Source: Amblyornis subalaris (taxonomy: Eukaryota; Chordata; Aves; Passeriformes; Ptilonorhynchidae). From it: a stretch of DNA of 64,000 nt. The DNA lies in contig JACAXG010000091.1 in NCBI GenBank assembly GCA_018881555.1, positions 1,508,072 to 1,572,071 of the forward strand, written 5' to 3'. Within the stretch, counting starts at the first letter, position 1; each line of letters starts with the position of its first letter. A program made the position numbers and the translations under genes. Under the pieces are notes generated by a model. The model was not told the DNA's origin. It made no database searches and was given only the letters and a program-made list of their open reading frames with translations. Shown here in pieces: positions 11,990-23,152 of this stretch.

Positions 11990-12049
11990 CCGCGGCTGGA
12001 TTTGATCTCGGAGGTCTTTTCCGACCTTAGAGCCTCTGGGATTCTGTAA
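11990..12049 (+). mobile_element. CR1 3'-terminal stub, cttttccgacc type
   Basis: Only the last 60 bases are clear: ggctggatttgatctcgg, aggtcttttccgacctt, then gggattctgtaa. The upstream 11940-11989 may be a decayed extension but cannot be aligned confidently by eye. Confidence 0.75.
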
Positions 12050-12576
12050 CTCTCAGCCGCTGAGAAAAACTGAAGCTCTGGGAGGAGAAATGAAGCCTTT
12101 AAACCAGGGAATGTTAAACAGGAACATTAAATAGAGTGTGATAGCCCCATCCTCTCCTCCTCTGGAATAGCAGGCTGGCAAGGGGGGAGGGAATGAGCTG
12201 ATGGGAATTTAATAAAGATTGGGATTAGTTCTGTGCTCCATCAACCTGCCCAGACTCTCCAGCACAAGCCAGAAGTGTGGCACCACTGAATTTTGTGGGA
12301 TTCACTCTCTGCCTCCTGTTGGGAAGCAGCAACGATCCCTTTCCCAANGAGCAGGGCTGGGTTCCCTCCTCCTCGGTCACAGCAATTCCTTGGAAGAACC
12401 ACTTGGGCTGAGCTGCTTCTCGCTGGGGAAGGAGTTAAGACGAACTTAAAATGCATTAAGGCCTCTTTAATTCAGAAGAGGAGGGTTTGTGTCATGGTCT
12501 CACACAGTTTAAGTAATCTCCTTTAAAATTAATTTGGTTTAATTTTCCTTAGGGCCCCCATGTGGATATACCCTTA

Positions 12577-12780
12577 AATATGTAGAATAAATAACAGGTA
12601 ACTGGGTTGTAAATCACCACAAGTAATTGTGTACCTACTTACCTATTGTAAATCAGCAATAACTCCAGAGGGGCTGATTCTCCCTGTGTATACCTGGAAT
12701 AAATGAAGAGTAACCTGCTGTAAGTCAATAAAGCCAATTTTCCCTCTGCTTTCCTGGGATAAAACAAGAGTAAGGAGCTC
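12577..12780. repeat. Degenerate ancient tandem-structured repeat
   Basis: Two readable 60-70-base units abut. Unit one (about 12647-12715) contains gtaaatcagcaataa, ctgattctccctgtg and ggaataaatgaagagtaac. Unit two (12716-12775) contains gtaagtcaataa, aattttccctctg and gggataaaacaagagtaag. A third, poorer unit lies upstream from 12577. The wording resembles an old interspersed repeat I recall from turtles, crocodilians and birds; I do not assert a family name. The AT-rich 12440-12576 to its left is unique. Confidence 0.45.
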
Positions 12781-13230
12781 GGCTGAGAGAAATTCAACGC
12801 AAGAAGGTGCATATTTCTGCTTCTGAGGATAATTAACGACAGAACAACTGACCAGGGACTGTAATGGACTCTGTGGGACTGCAGACTTCTTTTGTCATTC
12901 CCTGAGCCTGCCCTCGTTCCAGCAGGGATGGGTAGGGAGGAAAGTCTCCTGCTAAATGAGCATCATTTCCTCCTTGCACACAAACCTCCTGCCTTATCAA
13001 CCCTGGGACACCCTGGGAAGGGCAGGAGGCTTTGGAAAGTTCCAGGTGGCTGAGGAGGAGGCAGTGAATGGGTCAGGAAAGGCTGAGGNGGGATTATCCC
13101 ACCTCTCTTGGTTCCTGGGATTGCTGGGTCTGGCTCAGGGGGAGAACTTGGTGTGGCAAATGAAGGAATTCATTCCTGCCTCCCACCCCTGCACGGAACT
13201 CTGCATGCAAGCACCTCCAGCACGCTGCAG
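12781..13230. other. Unique DNA, nothing recognised
   Basis: A short AT-rich part (12800-12850) passes into GC-rich unique sequence. No repeat, RNA gene or coding signature is seen. One ambiguous base lies at 13089. Confidence 0.4.
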
Positions 13231-13440
13231 TCATGGAATCATGGAATGGTTTGGCTGGGAAGGCACCTTAAAGATCCNATCCCACCCCCTGCCATGGGCA
13301 GGGACACCTTCCACTATCCCAGGGTGCTCCAAGCCCCATCCAACCCGGCCTTGGACACTTCCAGGGATCCAGGGGCAGCCACAACTTCTCCAGGCAACCT
13401 GTGCCAGGGCCTGTCCACCCTCCCAGGGATGGATATTTGG
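13231..13440 (-). mobile_element. CR1 LINE fragment, antisense
   Basis: Reverse-oriented CR1 whose terminal repeats (tcatggaatcatggaatgg) are well preserved at the left edge. It then has ccaccccctgccatggg, caccttccactatccc, ttggacacttcc and the gtgccagggcctgtcc block before breaking off in unrelated sequence near 13440. The ambiguous base at 13278 replaces one consensus position. Confidence 0.93.
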
Positions 13441-13640
13441 TGGGAATAGCGAGAGGATCTGCCAGTAAAATGTCAGCGTGCTCCATGCCCTGAGGGTCCT
13501 TAACCGGGGGTGACACCGTGACCTCGTTCTTCGCTCCCTGCTGTGTGTCCATCCCTGTGAGCCCGAGTGGGATGGACGACTCGGGCCTGTGAAAAATAAC
13601 TCCTTGCAGTAATCCTGGTACATCGTATGGTACATTTTTC

Positions 13641-13656
13641 CNCCCCCCCCCCCCTC
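13641..13656. repeat. Poly-C run with one ambiguous base
   Basis: A run of about 13 C with an n inside it and short TCCC/CCT flanks. Its length is probably unreliable. On the minus strand it is a G-run able to take part in a quadruplex. Confidence 0.7.
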
Positions 13657-13689
13657 CCTTCTGACAAAACAGCCTCTGGCAAATTTTCC

Positions 13690-14155
13690 ACTCCAGTCTA
13701 AAAATTGTGCGTCGCTTCCCGGAGCCGAGCCCCGTCTCCTGCTGCGCCGCGCGATGACAGACGGGCAGAATCCGCGAAAGGGAGTACAAACCCCATCTGA
13801 TGTTGTGGCATTTCGCACCCTATTTACAGAGGAATTAACACCTTCGCTGGCAGCTCGGGACATCGCTCCGCTCGGGAGGATTTGTCTGGAGTGGAAAACG
13901 GATTGAATCGCGTGCTCCTCGCCGCCTCCGCCAGGGGTGCGTGTGGGGCTCTGTCCTCTCCCCTCGGGTCTCCTGGAATGGCCTCCAGCGCGAAATTTTT
14001 TAGTATTTTCTTACAAATTCGGCTCAGCCTCGTATCCGTTGCCCGAACTCCTGGCGGTGACTCAGAACCGAACTCCCGACTCTCCGGGCATTTTCCTTGT
14101 TCGTGTGGACAAACCCGGCGCCGCTCTCGTTAGCAAGGCTCCGGCGGCAGGTGCT
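13690..14155. promoter_or_regulatory. CpG island A
   Basis: I count about 43 CpG dinucleotides in roughly 450 bases, at or above the number expected from base composition. The rest of the window outside the islands is visibly CpG-depleted. Inside are a conserved-looking AT block (about 13800-13850, tttcgcaccctatttacag) and GGCGCCG. There is no TATA box at a sensible position and no recognisable first exon. It may be an unannotated promoter, an orphan island or an enhancer. Confidence 0.6.
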
Positions 14156-15229
14156 ATCCAGGCTGGATCCTTCAGGAGAAGGGTTTGGATCCTTTCCCTT
14201 TACAGCACAGCGCTGGGAAGGCCCGAAGTTGAGCAGAGGAGTGAAAAAGGCTCNTTGCTTTATTGTCAGATAGCATTGATCAGAGCCTGGCTCTGCACCA
14301 CTCGGCCTTAAAGCTGCTAAAGTGGAACAAAAACATGGAAAAAGGGAGGAGAGCTGGTTGCATAAGGCTGAGCTGAGTGGGGTTTTTTGCTGGGGATCTT
14401 TCACTGCCGTGGTGAGCCGGGGGAAGGTGGAAAGAGGGGGGATAAGAGGGGCTTCATGTGCGTGAACAGATCACCCATGGATTTACAGCCTCGTCCGTAA
14501 GGGGTGTTTGGGGTAAGAAAAACCCAGAAACATCTTCATGTGTTTTTTGTGCTTGCGTTGCCATAACAGATCTGCTCGTGTGCATCCGGAGAAATCCACT
14601 TTGGAAGGGGAGCTGGATGAATGTATGCATGAGCAGAGGCCGTGTGCCTGCATAAAAATGGGAAAACTCCATCTTCTATGCAAAGTGGGAAAAGATGGGC
14701 TGTGCTTTTTGAGGCTCATACACGTGAGCCCTAAGGAAAGCTCACCCAAATCCCAAAGGTTTGGGAGAAAGCGCAATTCCTGNGGGCAGACTCGGGAAGA
14801 ATCTTTTGGGGTGTCATTAACTGGCTCACAACAGACACTTCCAGTTCTTCAGCTGAATTTTCTTGCAGNTTCTCTTGCCACAAACCCAGGTTTTCCTTCC
14901 GCATTTATATTTGTCCAAATCTCTATTTTTCCATGCCTTTCTCTCCACTGTGTGCCTGTCCCCTCGCTCCCCAAGGACAAGTCTCTATTCCTAGGGGGGA
15001 TTTTGCAGCAGGCTCTGAGCAAGACACTGCAGAGCGAGTTAAAAGCACGACTCAAACTTCCACGGGAGAAGTGGCTGGAGAACCAAGAAAATGGGACTCA
15101 GCATGCTTTCCTAAATTACCTGCCAGGCTGCTCCCTTGGCTGGGAGCCCTTTTCCAGCCCAGCTCCCTCCCCTTCCCGGGCAGCAGGGGAGATTCTGTTT
15201 GACAGGGCTGATCCTCGGAGTTAAAAGTT
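14156..15229. other. Unique DNA between two CpG islands
   Basis: No CR1, tandem repeat or RNA gene is found. The plus strand keeps an open frame of about 230 codons (14538-15224), but two ambiguous bases interrupt it and the translation shows no domain. I regard it as chance. Confidence 0.4.
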
Positions 15230-15417
15230 TATTCCTCCATCAGCACATTAATGAAAAGAGAACCGTNGCTCGGGGAGGAGGGCTTATGAAACGAAAATCA
15301 AACTAAATCTATCAATTCCCCGTCCTGAATAAATGAATCCATTACCTCGGGGTGAGATGCCTGGCGGATAAGGGGCGTTCCACATAAAATCGGGAATAAA
15401 AGCCCAGCCAGCCCTCG
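15230..15417. other. Candidate conserved element beside CpG island B
   Basis: This AT-richer block has ATTAATGAAAAG, AATAAATGAATCCATTACC and CATAAAATCGGGAATAAAAG words and directly precedes a CpG island. It has no repeat signature. Its position and composition fit an enhancer or promoter-proximal element; this is inference. Confidence 0.3.
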
Positions 15418-16092
15418 GCAAACGCGGCGCTGAGCGCGGGGATTGTCTCCTGTGTGCTCTTGGCTTTTCCATCTGAGCCACGATTTTCTCCCCGCTGCCT
15501 CTGAAGGGAACGTCCCTTGTCTGGGTTCGGGTTAGACGAAGTTAACGNGAAGAAGTGCCAATAGATGGCGCTTGGGAATTCTTGGAGGCGGGAACGGGGT
15601 TGGTGGGAGCGGTGGGGACTGCGAAAAGGTTCCTTGATGCGCTCCGGGGGTTGCTCTTCCCGGGAAGCGCGGGGAGATGTGGATGCGCCTCCTGCCATTC
15701 CCGACCGTGCTGCCGGCGGCCCCAGCCTCGCCTCCTGTTCCCCGATCGCTCCCGTTTGGATTTTAGAGCAGACAAAGCCTTTGGAGACGGGATAAGCGGG
15801 GCTGGCACCGCCGGGTCGCCGAGGAGCCGGCCCGGGGCGCGCTGTGGGTAAATCGCTGCTCTACCTGCGGTGACAGCAGCAATTTATCTCGGGCTGCAAA
15901 AAGCTGCTGCTTCCCATCCCGAGCTCCGAGGGTCATCCATCACTTTTTGTTATTTTTGCAGCAGCGGGGAGAGCGCCGGTTCCCCGCCCCCATCGCCTGC
16001 AGCCGCTCCCCGGGGACACACGAGGCGGGCAGCAAACGGAAGAGCTCCGGGGATGTTTGCATTTGTGCTTTTAGCGGCGTGACCGCAGCCCT
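15418..16092. promoter_or_regulatory. CpG island B
   Basis: About 55 CpG dinucleotides in some 670 bases, GC-rich, with observed CpG close to expectation. This is the longest and strongest island in the window. It contains a CTCF-like word (15558-15571), a donor-like TGG/GTAAAT at 15848 and an excellent acceptor-like T-rich tract ending in CAG at 15961. The frame following the acceptor stays open to 16258, but its translation is not a protein I recognise. Confidence 0.65.
15558..15571 (+). promoter_or_regulatory. CTCF-like motif in CpG island B
   Basis: The word ccaatagatggcgc differs at one position (A at position 4) from the degenerate CTCF core CCASYAGRKGGCRS. It lies inside a CpG island, a typical setting. 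Binding is not shown by sequence alone. Confidence 0.4.
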
Positions 16093-16520
16093 GAGACCTG
16101 CAGGGCTCCCCCGGGCAGGGGCAGGTGGAGGGAGGCTCGGAAACTCCCCCAGGGAGAGGAGGTGGCCCTTGGCTCCTGCTGCTCACCTGGTGGCATCCCA
16201 AGGCTTCGTGTCCTCCAACATCCAGGGCGAGCCTGGGGGCTCCTGCGAAGCTTTGTGAGAAGGATTTCGGGGGTTCTCAGGCTGGAGACCTCAGCGCTAG
16301 AAACAAGGGCTGTCTCTTCTCCTGGAGCCTCCTCTTCCCTGCTCTCTGATCCTGTGCCAGGCTCAGCCATTCCTTGGGATGCTGAGCTCTGCACAGCCAC
16401 GGACCCTGGGGGTGTGTCCAGGCACAAACACGGGCAGGATTTATCTCTGCTGCTCTGGTTGGATATATAAATGTATATACAGTAACTTATTTTTGAAGGA
16501 GATCTGCTGAACACACAAAT

Positions 16521-16680
16521 GCCCAAAGCAGCTGTGGCTGCCCCATCCCTGGAAGTGCCCAAGACCAGATGGATGGGCTTGGAGCAACCTGGGATAGTGG
16601 AAGGTGTCCCTGCCCATGGCAGGGGGTGGGATGGGCTTCGAGGTCCCTCCCAACCCAAATCCATGATGATTCTGTGATAT
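16521..16680 (+). mobile_element. CR1 LINE 3' fragment
   Basis: Sense-oriented 160-base CR1 end, from cagctgtggctgccccatcc to the terminal gatgattctgtgatat. The ggttggacgggg block has lost bases (ggatgggcttgg). It is preceded by an AT-rich ATATATAAATGTATATA string at about 16460-16485. Confidence 0.92.
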
Positions 16681-17300
16681 ATTTACAGCCCATCCTGGAT
16701 CTGCCATTGCCCTCCTGCTGCCTGATGATGCTTTAGGGTTCTTTTTTTTCCTCTTGTGCTCATGTCTGAGTTCTTCGGGCACTGAGGAGCTGTACCCAGG
16801 CAGCAGGAGAGGGAAGATTGGATGTGGAGACCCTGGGGATAATGCAGGTGCCACACGACCCCCCCATCACTGAGGGGACGTTGCTTCAATGACGCTGCCA
16901 ATCACTGTCCCTCAGCCTGTCTGTCACTCCTGGTGCAGCTGGGAATTCACTTCACGGAGGAGCCAAAAGTGGCAGATATTTATGCCTGGAAGGGGCCATT
17001 TTGCATAATTCTGGGCACCGGGGAGCAGAGCCTGTGAGGTCGCATCCACAGCCCCATTTCCATGGAAATTTCCCAGCGGGCAGGGGAGGCCCTGGCTGTG
17101 TTACCTTGCTGGGACATTGCAGATGGGCAGATTTCCCTTGCAGTGCTGGAAATTGCTTTTGTGTCTCACATGTCACTCTGGTGAGCCTGTTCAGAGCAAG
17201 GGCAACGAGGAGAAAGGGATGGGGATCCTGCTCCCTCCTCTCCTCTGCCTTCTCCCCCTTCAGGAAAAGCTTTTGGAGCTGCAGTGCGAACTGTGATGGA
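16681..17300. other. Unique DNA, nothing recognised
   Basis: No repeat, gene or RNA is recognised. An eight-T run near 16741 is the only low-complexity element. Confidence 0.4.
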
Positions 17301-17385
17301 GATCACAGAACTGTGGGATGGTTTGGGGTTGGAAGGGACCTCATAGATCCTTTAGTCNCACCCCTGCCATGGCAGGGATGCAGCT
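17301..17385 (-). mobile_element. CR1 3'-terminal stub, antisense
   Basis: A short reverse-oriented end: gatcacagaactgtggg, then ggttggaagggacctcatag, then the ccctgccatggcagggatg block. It breaks off after about 85 bases. Confidence 0.82.
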
Positions 17386-18465
17386 GCAGGCAGATGTGCT
17401 GTGGTTGGGGTGGGAGTTGTTGCTCCCTGGTGGTCCTGGCCCTGCATGGTGGGGACTGACAGGGGTGGCTTGGGGGTCACCTGCTCTGGACCTGCCTTGC
17501 AGGGTAGATCTGGATTCTCATTTTGGTTTTGTTGGGTTTTTTCCNCTTCTTTTCTCCCCCTGTTGATTGCACAGCCTGGTCTGTGGCAGGGTGGTGATTA
17601 CTTCTTGTCATCTGTGCCGACTCGGGGACAAGCACAGACCATGTACAGCCATTAAANGCTTTTTTTGGGAAACTCAGGAGGGGCCAGGTCCCCTCGGGCA
17701 GCAACCTGGCACCNTTCCCTTGGCTCCAGGGAGCAGCAGTGCCTCGTGCTCGCTGTGGCCACGGTTCAGGGCTCCTCCCCTAATAGAGTCATTTGTCTCC
17801 CAAAATACTCGCCGGGCTCGCCGAAGATTTGTGGGTTCTCTTCATTATGAGTGCCATTAATTTTTATTTAGGCAGAATTTATGGCCCTGTCCAAGGAAGT
17901 TTGTCCGAAGTGGTGTCTGGAAAATGCACTTAGAGGCTCGTGGGGACGGAGGGCTCGGGGCTGGGGTGCCCTGCAGAGCCCCAGGGTCACGTTCCTTTGG
18001 GGAAGGTGCTTGTGGAGGCTGGAGTTGGGTGACAGAAAACACGGCCTGAGCCTGTGGGTGGCATTTAGGCCACCTAAATATCGCTCCAAGCGATCCAAGG
18101 CTTCCTGACTATCAGTGCACTGCTGTCATCTTGTGAGGAGAATCCCACCCAGACGGTGTGGAGCTGTTGGATTTCACAGGGAAAGAACACAGCCGCTGTC
18201 CTGGCTGATTTTTGTCGTGCTTTAACCGTGGTTCCTCCTGCAGACAAGTCCCTTTGCCCTTGCAGGTGCTGCTGGTGCAGGAGGGGCCCTGTCCCCCCTG
18301 AGCCCAGCCGGGGCAGGGGCCGAGGGCAGCGGGGCTGAGGCACCTGCACGTGCTCATCCTGCAGCCTTCCCGGCCAAAAATCAGCACTTCCACCTTCCTG
18401 GGGATCCGGAGGCTCCTGGAGGGGAGGAGCTGGATGTGGCTCCTCTCCTTGCTGGGACACAGNCC
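17386..18465. other. Unique DNA with a possible conserved part near 17.8 kb
   Basis: The 17770-17885 portion (aatagagtcatttgtctc, attaatttttatttaggc) is AT-rich and free of repeats, in contrast to its GC-rich flanks, and may be a conserved non-coding element. Nothing else is recognised. Confidence 0.3.
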
Positions 18466-18506
18466 TGGAGGAAGAGGAAGAGGAAGAGGAGGAGGAGGAG
18501 GAGGAA
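18466..18506. repeat. GGA/GAA trinucleotide repeat
   Basis: About 13 trinucleotide units of ggaagag/gga type. On the minus strand it encodes a Ser-rich run in a meaningless frame. A 14-T run follows at 18581-18594. Confidence 0.8.
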
Positions 18507-18806
18507 GGTTCCAACCCCAGTGCCTGGGGCGGTGTGGAGCCTCCTCTGTGCCGGGAACCTTCCTGCCCCTGGGTTTTGGGGTTTTTTTTTTTTTTGAAAT
18601 TCACTCTTCCACTTCAACTCTTCATTAGGCTGCCACTCGCTGGGCCCGCCAGCTGCTAACAAACACCGAGGGATTCCAGGCAGCTTTGCAGGATATCTTG
18701 GAGTGCCTCGGGCAAAGCCCAGAACACGTAAAACATGAAAATAACCTCTTGCGTTCGCTCCCAGCCTCACGCCCTTCGTGCTCCCNCGGGCTGGGGAGGC
18801 TCACAG

Positions 18807-18820
18807 CCAGCAGGTGGAGG
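18807..18820 (+). promoter_or_regulatory. CTCF-like motif
   Basis: The word ccagcaggtggagg differs at one position from CCASYAGRKGGCRS (A instead of C at position 12). It stands in unique sequence. Confidence 0.25.
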
Positions 18821-19162
18821 TGGCCCCGCGTTGCAAGGCACTGGGATTTGGTGTGGGGCTGTGTTTTTATGATTTTTCAGGAATGTTGCAGGCCCTGGTT
18901 CGGGGCAGTGACCCCTCCTGCACGGAGCACGTCCAGTCCGTGCTCCCGCGTTTCCAGCTCGGCTCCCAGGGAAGCGACGCTGANGTGAGCCTGCTCCGTG
19001 TCTCTCCCGTGAACCATCGGCTGGGATAAAGGAATGGGGCACTGTGCTCCTGGGAGCACATCACCCTCACCCTGCCAAGCTGCTCACAGGGGAATGGCCC
19101 TGAGGGATGTGACATTTTTGTGGCACAGCTTTTTGTCCTAAGCGTTGATCCCACGGTTCCCC

Positions 19163-19279
19163 GGGTTGGATGGGGCTTGGAGCAACCTGGGATAGTGGAA
19201 GGAATCCCTGCCTGTGGCGAGGGGTTGGAATGAGNTGATCTTTAAGGTCGTTTTCAATCCCAAGCAGTCTGGGATTCTG
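19163..19279 (+). mobile_element. CR1 3' fragment
   Basis: Sense orientation: gggttggatggggcttgg, cctgggatagtggaagg, a decayed tgcctgtggcgagggg block and gatctttaaggtcg, ending agtctgggattctgc. The ambiguous base at 19236 replaces one position. Confidence 0.9.
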
Positions 19280-21635
19280 CTTCCCCATTTTTCTTGGGTT
19301 TCCCAGGATGCAGGAAGGAAGGTNAACTCCATCCTTCTTCCTGCTGCATCCTCAACCTGTGAGCAGCATCCCCAGGCTCTTCTGGGGCAGGGTTTGCTTG
19401 GAGCCCACTGAGATTCTTCGTANTGGTCTGTGGCTCTGAGATTGTTCAAATGTGCTGGTCAGGTTCATCCTCCCTCACTCCTGCGTTGTTCAGATGTTCT
19501 GCCCCGTCTTTCACGTTAAACAAACACACAAACAAAAACCCTCAGGGAGCAAAGCCCTGATTTGCTGATTAGACCCAGCCCTGCTGGAATCTCATCCTAA
19601 AATCCATCGGAGTGCATCTGGTAGGGCCCCCCCTGGAGAACTGCAGTATTTCGAGGCTCGAAGGGCTGACTCGAAGTGCATTTGCATTCGAGTGCAGATC
19701 AGAAGGACCCGCAGCCAGCGAGCCCGGGTCAGCTGGGTGAGGCCAGCTCAGCTCTGGTGAGTGCTGAGAGGTTGTAAAAGAGGCTGTCAGGAGCATTAGT
19801 GCAGGGAAGGGGAGAGGGCAGCTCCGCTCGGCTGTGTTTGCTGCTGTCTGTTATTAAAACACTGCTGCGTCCGTGGCGCTTTGTAGTGTTCAGCCGGGAA
19901 TGAGGAGAAGGGATGTGACTTGCAGGGTAAAAAAAAAAGGAAGTTCNGGATGAAAAGGGTTTCTTCCTTCCACACGGAATCTGGAGAATGTGAGAGAAGT
20001 GTCAGCAGGTAGATAAATGTTCCTTTCTCCCCGGCCTTGNGTCTGCACCAGCAGAGAGGGGGACAGCAGAAAACTTGGACACAAACCCCTGAATCCCTTT
20101 GCTTTGCTTTCTGCTTCTGTTAGGGCTTGAAAGAAAGTGTGTCTCACTTCCTCTGGATTTAACTGAAGAGCTCTTGGTGCCTGTTCCAAGCCCTGTGTTG
20201 CAAGACCTCCCAAGATTGGGAAAAGGAGCCCTGTGAGCTCACAGTGAGATTCCTCCCTCTGGAGCAGGAGCTGGAGAGTTCAGTGAGGTTTTTCCACGTG
20301 CNTGCTCCTTCTCTGCCCCTGGGGATGTTGAAGTAAGATGAGGCAAAGGCCAGTTCTTGATCCCCTGCCCTCNCTCAGTTAACACAGGATCTGTTTGTTT
20401 TTCCTGTAATTCCAGGCTGTCATTTCACGATTACTTTGCCTTTTACTCCTTCCAAGCGGGTGCACATTTTTAATAGTGCAAAGGTGATCTCCTTAATCCT
20501 CTCAGTGAAAGATGTCCCAATGTTAGGTCCCCAAAGAGATTAAAACAGCCACTGCACCCATGGGAGATGTTCCCTTCCTGCTGCTCCTGCCCGGTATAAA
20601 ATGATCCCTGTCCTGCCTCCCCCCTAGGAGCTTCTGCCTGATGCTCAGCTTAATGCATTCCATGCACAGTTCTGTCCCATTATTCCCGGTTAAACTCTCT
20701 TGGATCACCCAGAACGTGAGGAATGTGTGGCAGCTTCCCACAGCATGGCATAATGAGCTGCTTGAGACCTACCTGCGAGAAGCGACGCCCTCGTTACGCC
20801 GAGCAGGGGAGGGCTTGGTGGGCCCAGTGTCTCCAGCAAGGAGATGCATTTCCCTTCAGAGGGAGAGCCAGAGGCAGCCCCGGCCCTCCTGCTGTTCTCT
20901 CCATCACTGCTTTTCTCGGGAGCTGGAAGGCACCCGGCAGAGCCCCATGATGGAAGGGAACACCTTGGAGCATCCTGTGGTGGTTAAAGCAGAGCCTCGT
21001 GCGCTGCAGGAAATAAGCCAGGAAATAGGCAGCAATGTGGTTTAAAAATGCTTTATTTTGCTCCAAAACAGGCCTNTGGGTGCTGGTTTAATCAGCCCTG
21101 GTGGTGGAGGTTACCGGGAACCCGTCGCGTTCCCAGCCATCCTTGGCTGGAATCCTTCCCTCCCACCGTGGGTGGAACAAACCCGGCTCACCAGTTGTTC
21201 CTTACTCACTGAGCAAACAAAGAAGCCGGCCTTGGGTTGAGAGCCGGCCCTTGATTTGTTCCCGCTTTATTCCTGGAATCCGGAGCCGGCCAGCAAGTCT
21301 GCGGTGCCTGCCTGCGGGATCACCCCAACCTCGACGCTCCTGTGGCGTTCCTNGTTGGGAATCTCCGAGTGCTCTGCAAACAAAAAGCAAATAAGGCTCC
21401 TGTGAAGCCTCTGGGGGGGTGGTGTGATGCTGACTGAGCAGATGTGCAAACAGAGGCACAGCAGCTCGAGGGTTTCGTGCTCAAAGCGCTTGGTAAATAT
21501 TACCTGATTAATCCTCACACCGACCCCGCCAGGTGAGGGTCCCTTCAGGGGCACAGCAAAGTCACGAGGAGTCCTGAGTGCCCCTGTTTGGGGCCACCAC
21601 ACTGAAATAACGGGGTGTTGGCAGCTGAGCCACGA
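19280..21635. other. Unique DNA without recognised gene
   Basis: The longest repeat-poor stretch in the first third of the window. It contains an ATTTGCAT octamer (19680-19687), an A-run (19928-19936) and an AT-rich part with TGATCTCCTTAATCC near 20490. An open frame of 134 codons (20641-21045) without ambiguous bases has no recognisable family. Confidence 0.4.
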
Positions 21636-21745
21636 GTCATGGAATTGTGGAATACCCAGAGCTGGAAGGGACACCCAAGGATCATCCAGTGGCCCTGCAC
21701 AGGCCACCCCAACAATCCCAGCCTGTGCCCCAGAGCGTGGCTGAG
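21636..21745 (-). mobile_element. CR1 fragment, antisense, ccctgcacagg subtype
   Basis: A third CR1 3' subtype. Terminal catggaattgtggaata is followed by gctggaagggacaccc, aaggatcatccag, ggccctgcacagg and ccaccccaacaatccc. It shares this wording with the copy at 42869. Confidence 0.82.
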
Positions 21746-21940
21746 CTGGGCTTTGTGAACTTGGCACCTTTAATTGTCCAAAGCCTGTTCACAGCCCTGT
21801 GAGGCTCTTCCCTGGGAGCTTCCTCAAAGCCCAGGCTTGGGGTCTGGAATGGTTTTCCACAAGGTTTTAGGTCAGGGAATGATCACGGCAGTTCCGATTC
21901 CTGAGCGATGGCACAGGCAGGAGCCTGAGCAGACACAGGC

Positions 21941-21957
21941 AATCAATCAATCAATCA
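21941..21957. repeat. AATC microsatellite
   Basis: Four consecutive copies of the tetranucleotide aatc plus a partial one. Confidence 0.8.
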
Positions 21958-22187
21958 CGGAATTAACACCAAGAGGGGAAGGTTGTCTTGGCGAGGGGGT
22001 GGCCTGGTTCCCTCTGCTCGTGGAGCGTCACCTTCTCCAACAACAATCCCTGCGCGCTCTGCCGATGTAGGACACGGGAATGTGAATATTTCACAGCTAT
22101 TTCCTTAATCGTGGCAACTCCTGAATGTTTCAATGCCCCTGCAGTAGCTGAATAAATACTTCATATCGGCTGTTAGTCAGAGGAGGG

Positions 22188-22500
22188 CCTTTTCCTGCCG
22201 CGCTGCGATCCGAGGAGAACAGCTCCGCTCTCTGATCCGAGCGGGGGGTGCCGCTCCTCAGACGGAGATTCCGNCGCTGCTCGGGTCCCGTGTGCTGCAG
22301 CTGAGGATGCTGCCGGCTCTGCCAGCCCTGGGAGCGCGGTGGGGATCGGAGAATCCCTGGCTCTGGGAGGTTCCCGGTGTTTCCCTGCCCGTCGGTTCCC
22401 GGGAGCTCTGCAGGCGCCGCTGCGGGCGGCTCCNAGCGGGGCTGGGGCTGCTCGGGGCGCAGCAGGCACAGCCACGGGGTCGTTCCCGGCTCAGGGGAGG
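22188..22500. promoter_or_regulatory. CpG island C
   Basis: About 31 CpG dinucleotides in roughly 310 bases, GC near two thirds, observed/expected near 0.9. It has no TATA box or convincing first exon. Open frames on both strands are shared and interrupted (n at 22264, 22434). It ends 190 bases before a CR1 copy. Confidence 0.5.
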
Positions 22501-22689
22501 GTTCAGGGCAGGGATTCTCTCCCTCCTCGGCTGCTTTTGGCCCACTGGAGTCACTCGCCAGCAGCTCCACTCATGAGGTAGTGAGGGAGAGAACTGAAAT
22601 AGGTCTTTTTCCGCGGGATGTGGCAGTTCCTAAGGTTTGCAAAAGACATTGGGTAAAAGCAGAGTCTGGGAACGGAGGGCTGCATGTGC

Positions 22690-23152
22690 AGAATCACGGA
22701 ATGGCCTGGGTTGGAACAAACCTTAAAAAATTTGTCTTATTCCACCCCCTGCCGTGGGCAGGGACATCTTCCACTATCCCAGGTTGCTCCAAGCCCCATC
22801 CAGCCTGGCCTTGGACACTTCCAGGGATGGGGCAGCCACAGCTTCTCTGAGCAACCTGTGCCAGGGCCTGTCCACCCTCACAGGGAAGGATTCCTTCCCA
22901 ATATCCCATCTAACCCTGCCCTCTGGTAATTTGAAGCCATTCCCTGTGTCCTGTCACTCCATGCCCTTGTAAACAGCCTCTTTCCATCTTCCCTGTGAGT
23001 TCCCTTCGGTTTCTGGAAGGGGCAATTAGGTCATCCCAAAGCTTCTCTTCTCCAGGCTGAACAATCCCAGCTCTCTCAGCCTTTCCTCACAGCAGAGCTG
23101 CTCCATCCCCCTGATCATCTTGGAGCCTCCCTGGGCTCCCTCCAGCAGGTCA
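22690..23152 (-). mobile_element. CR1 LINE fragment, antisense, longest copy
   Basis: About 460 bases in reverse orientation, the longest uninterrupted CR1 piece here. Terminal gaatcacggaatggcctgg is at the left. All standard blocks follow, including aatatcccatctaaccctgc, cttctcttctccaggctg, gagctgctccatcccc and ctccctccagcaggtc. The wording of its middle part is closer to passerine than to chicken CR1 as I remember them. It may include the decayed end of ORF2 but no reverse-transcriptase core. Confidence 0.95.

Noticed and set aside
16460..16485. TATA-box-like ATATATAAATGTATATA string
   Set aside because: It lies just before a CR1 3' fragment, with no CpG island or exon in the right place. 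More likely simple AT-rich sequence.
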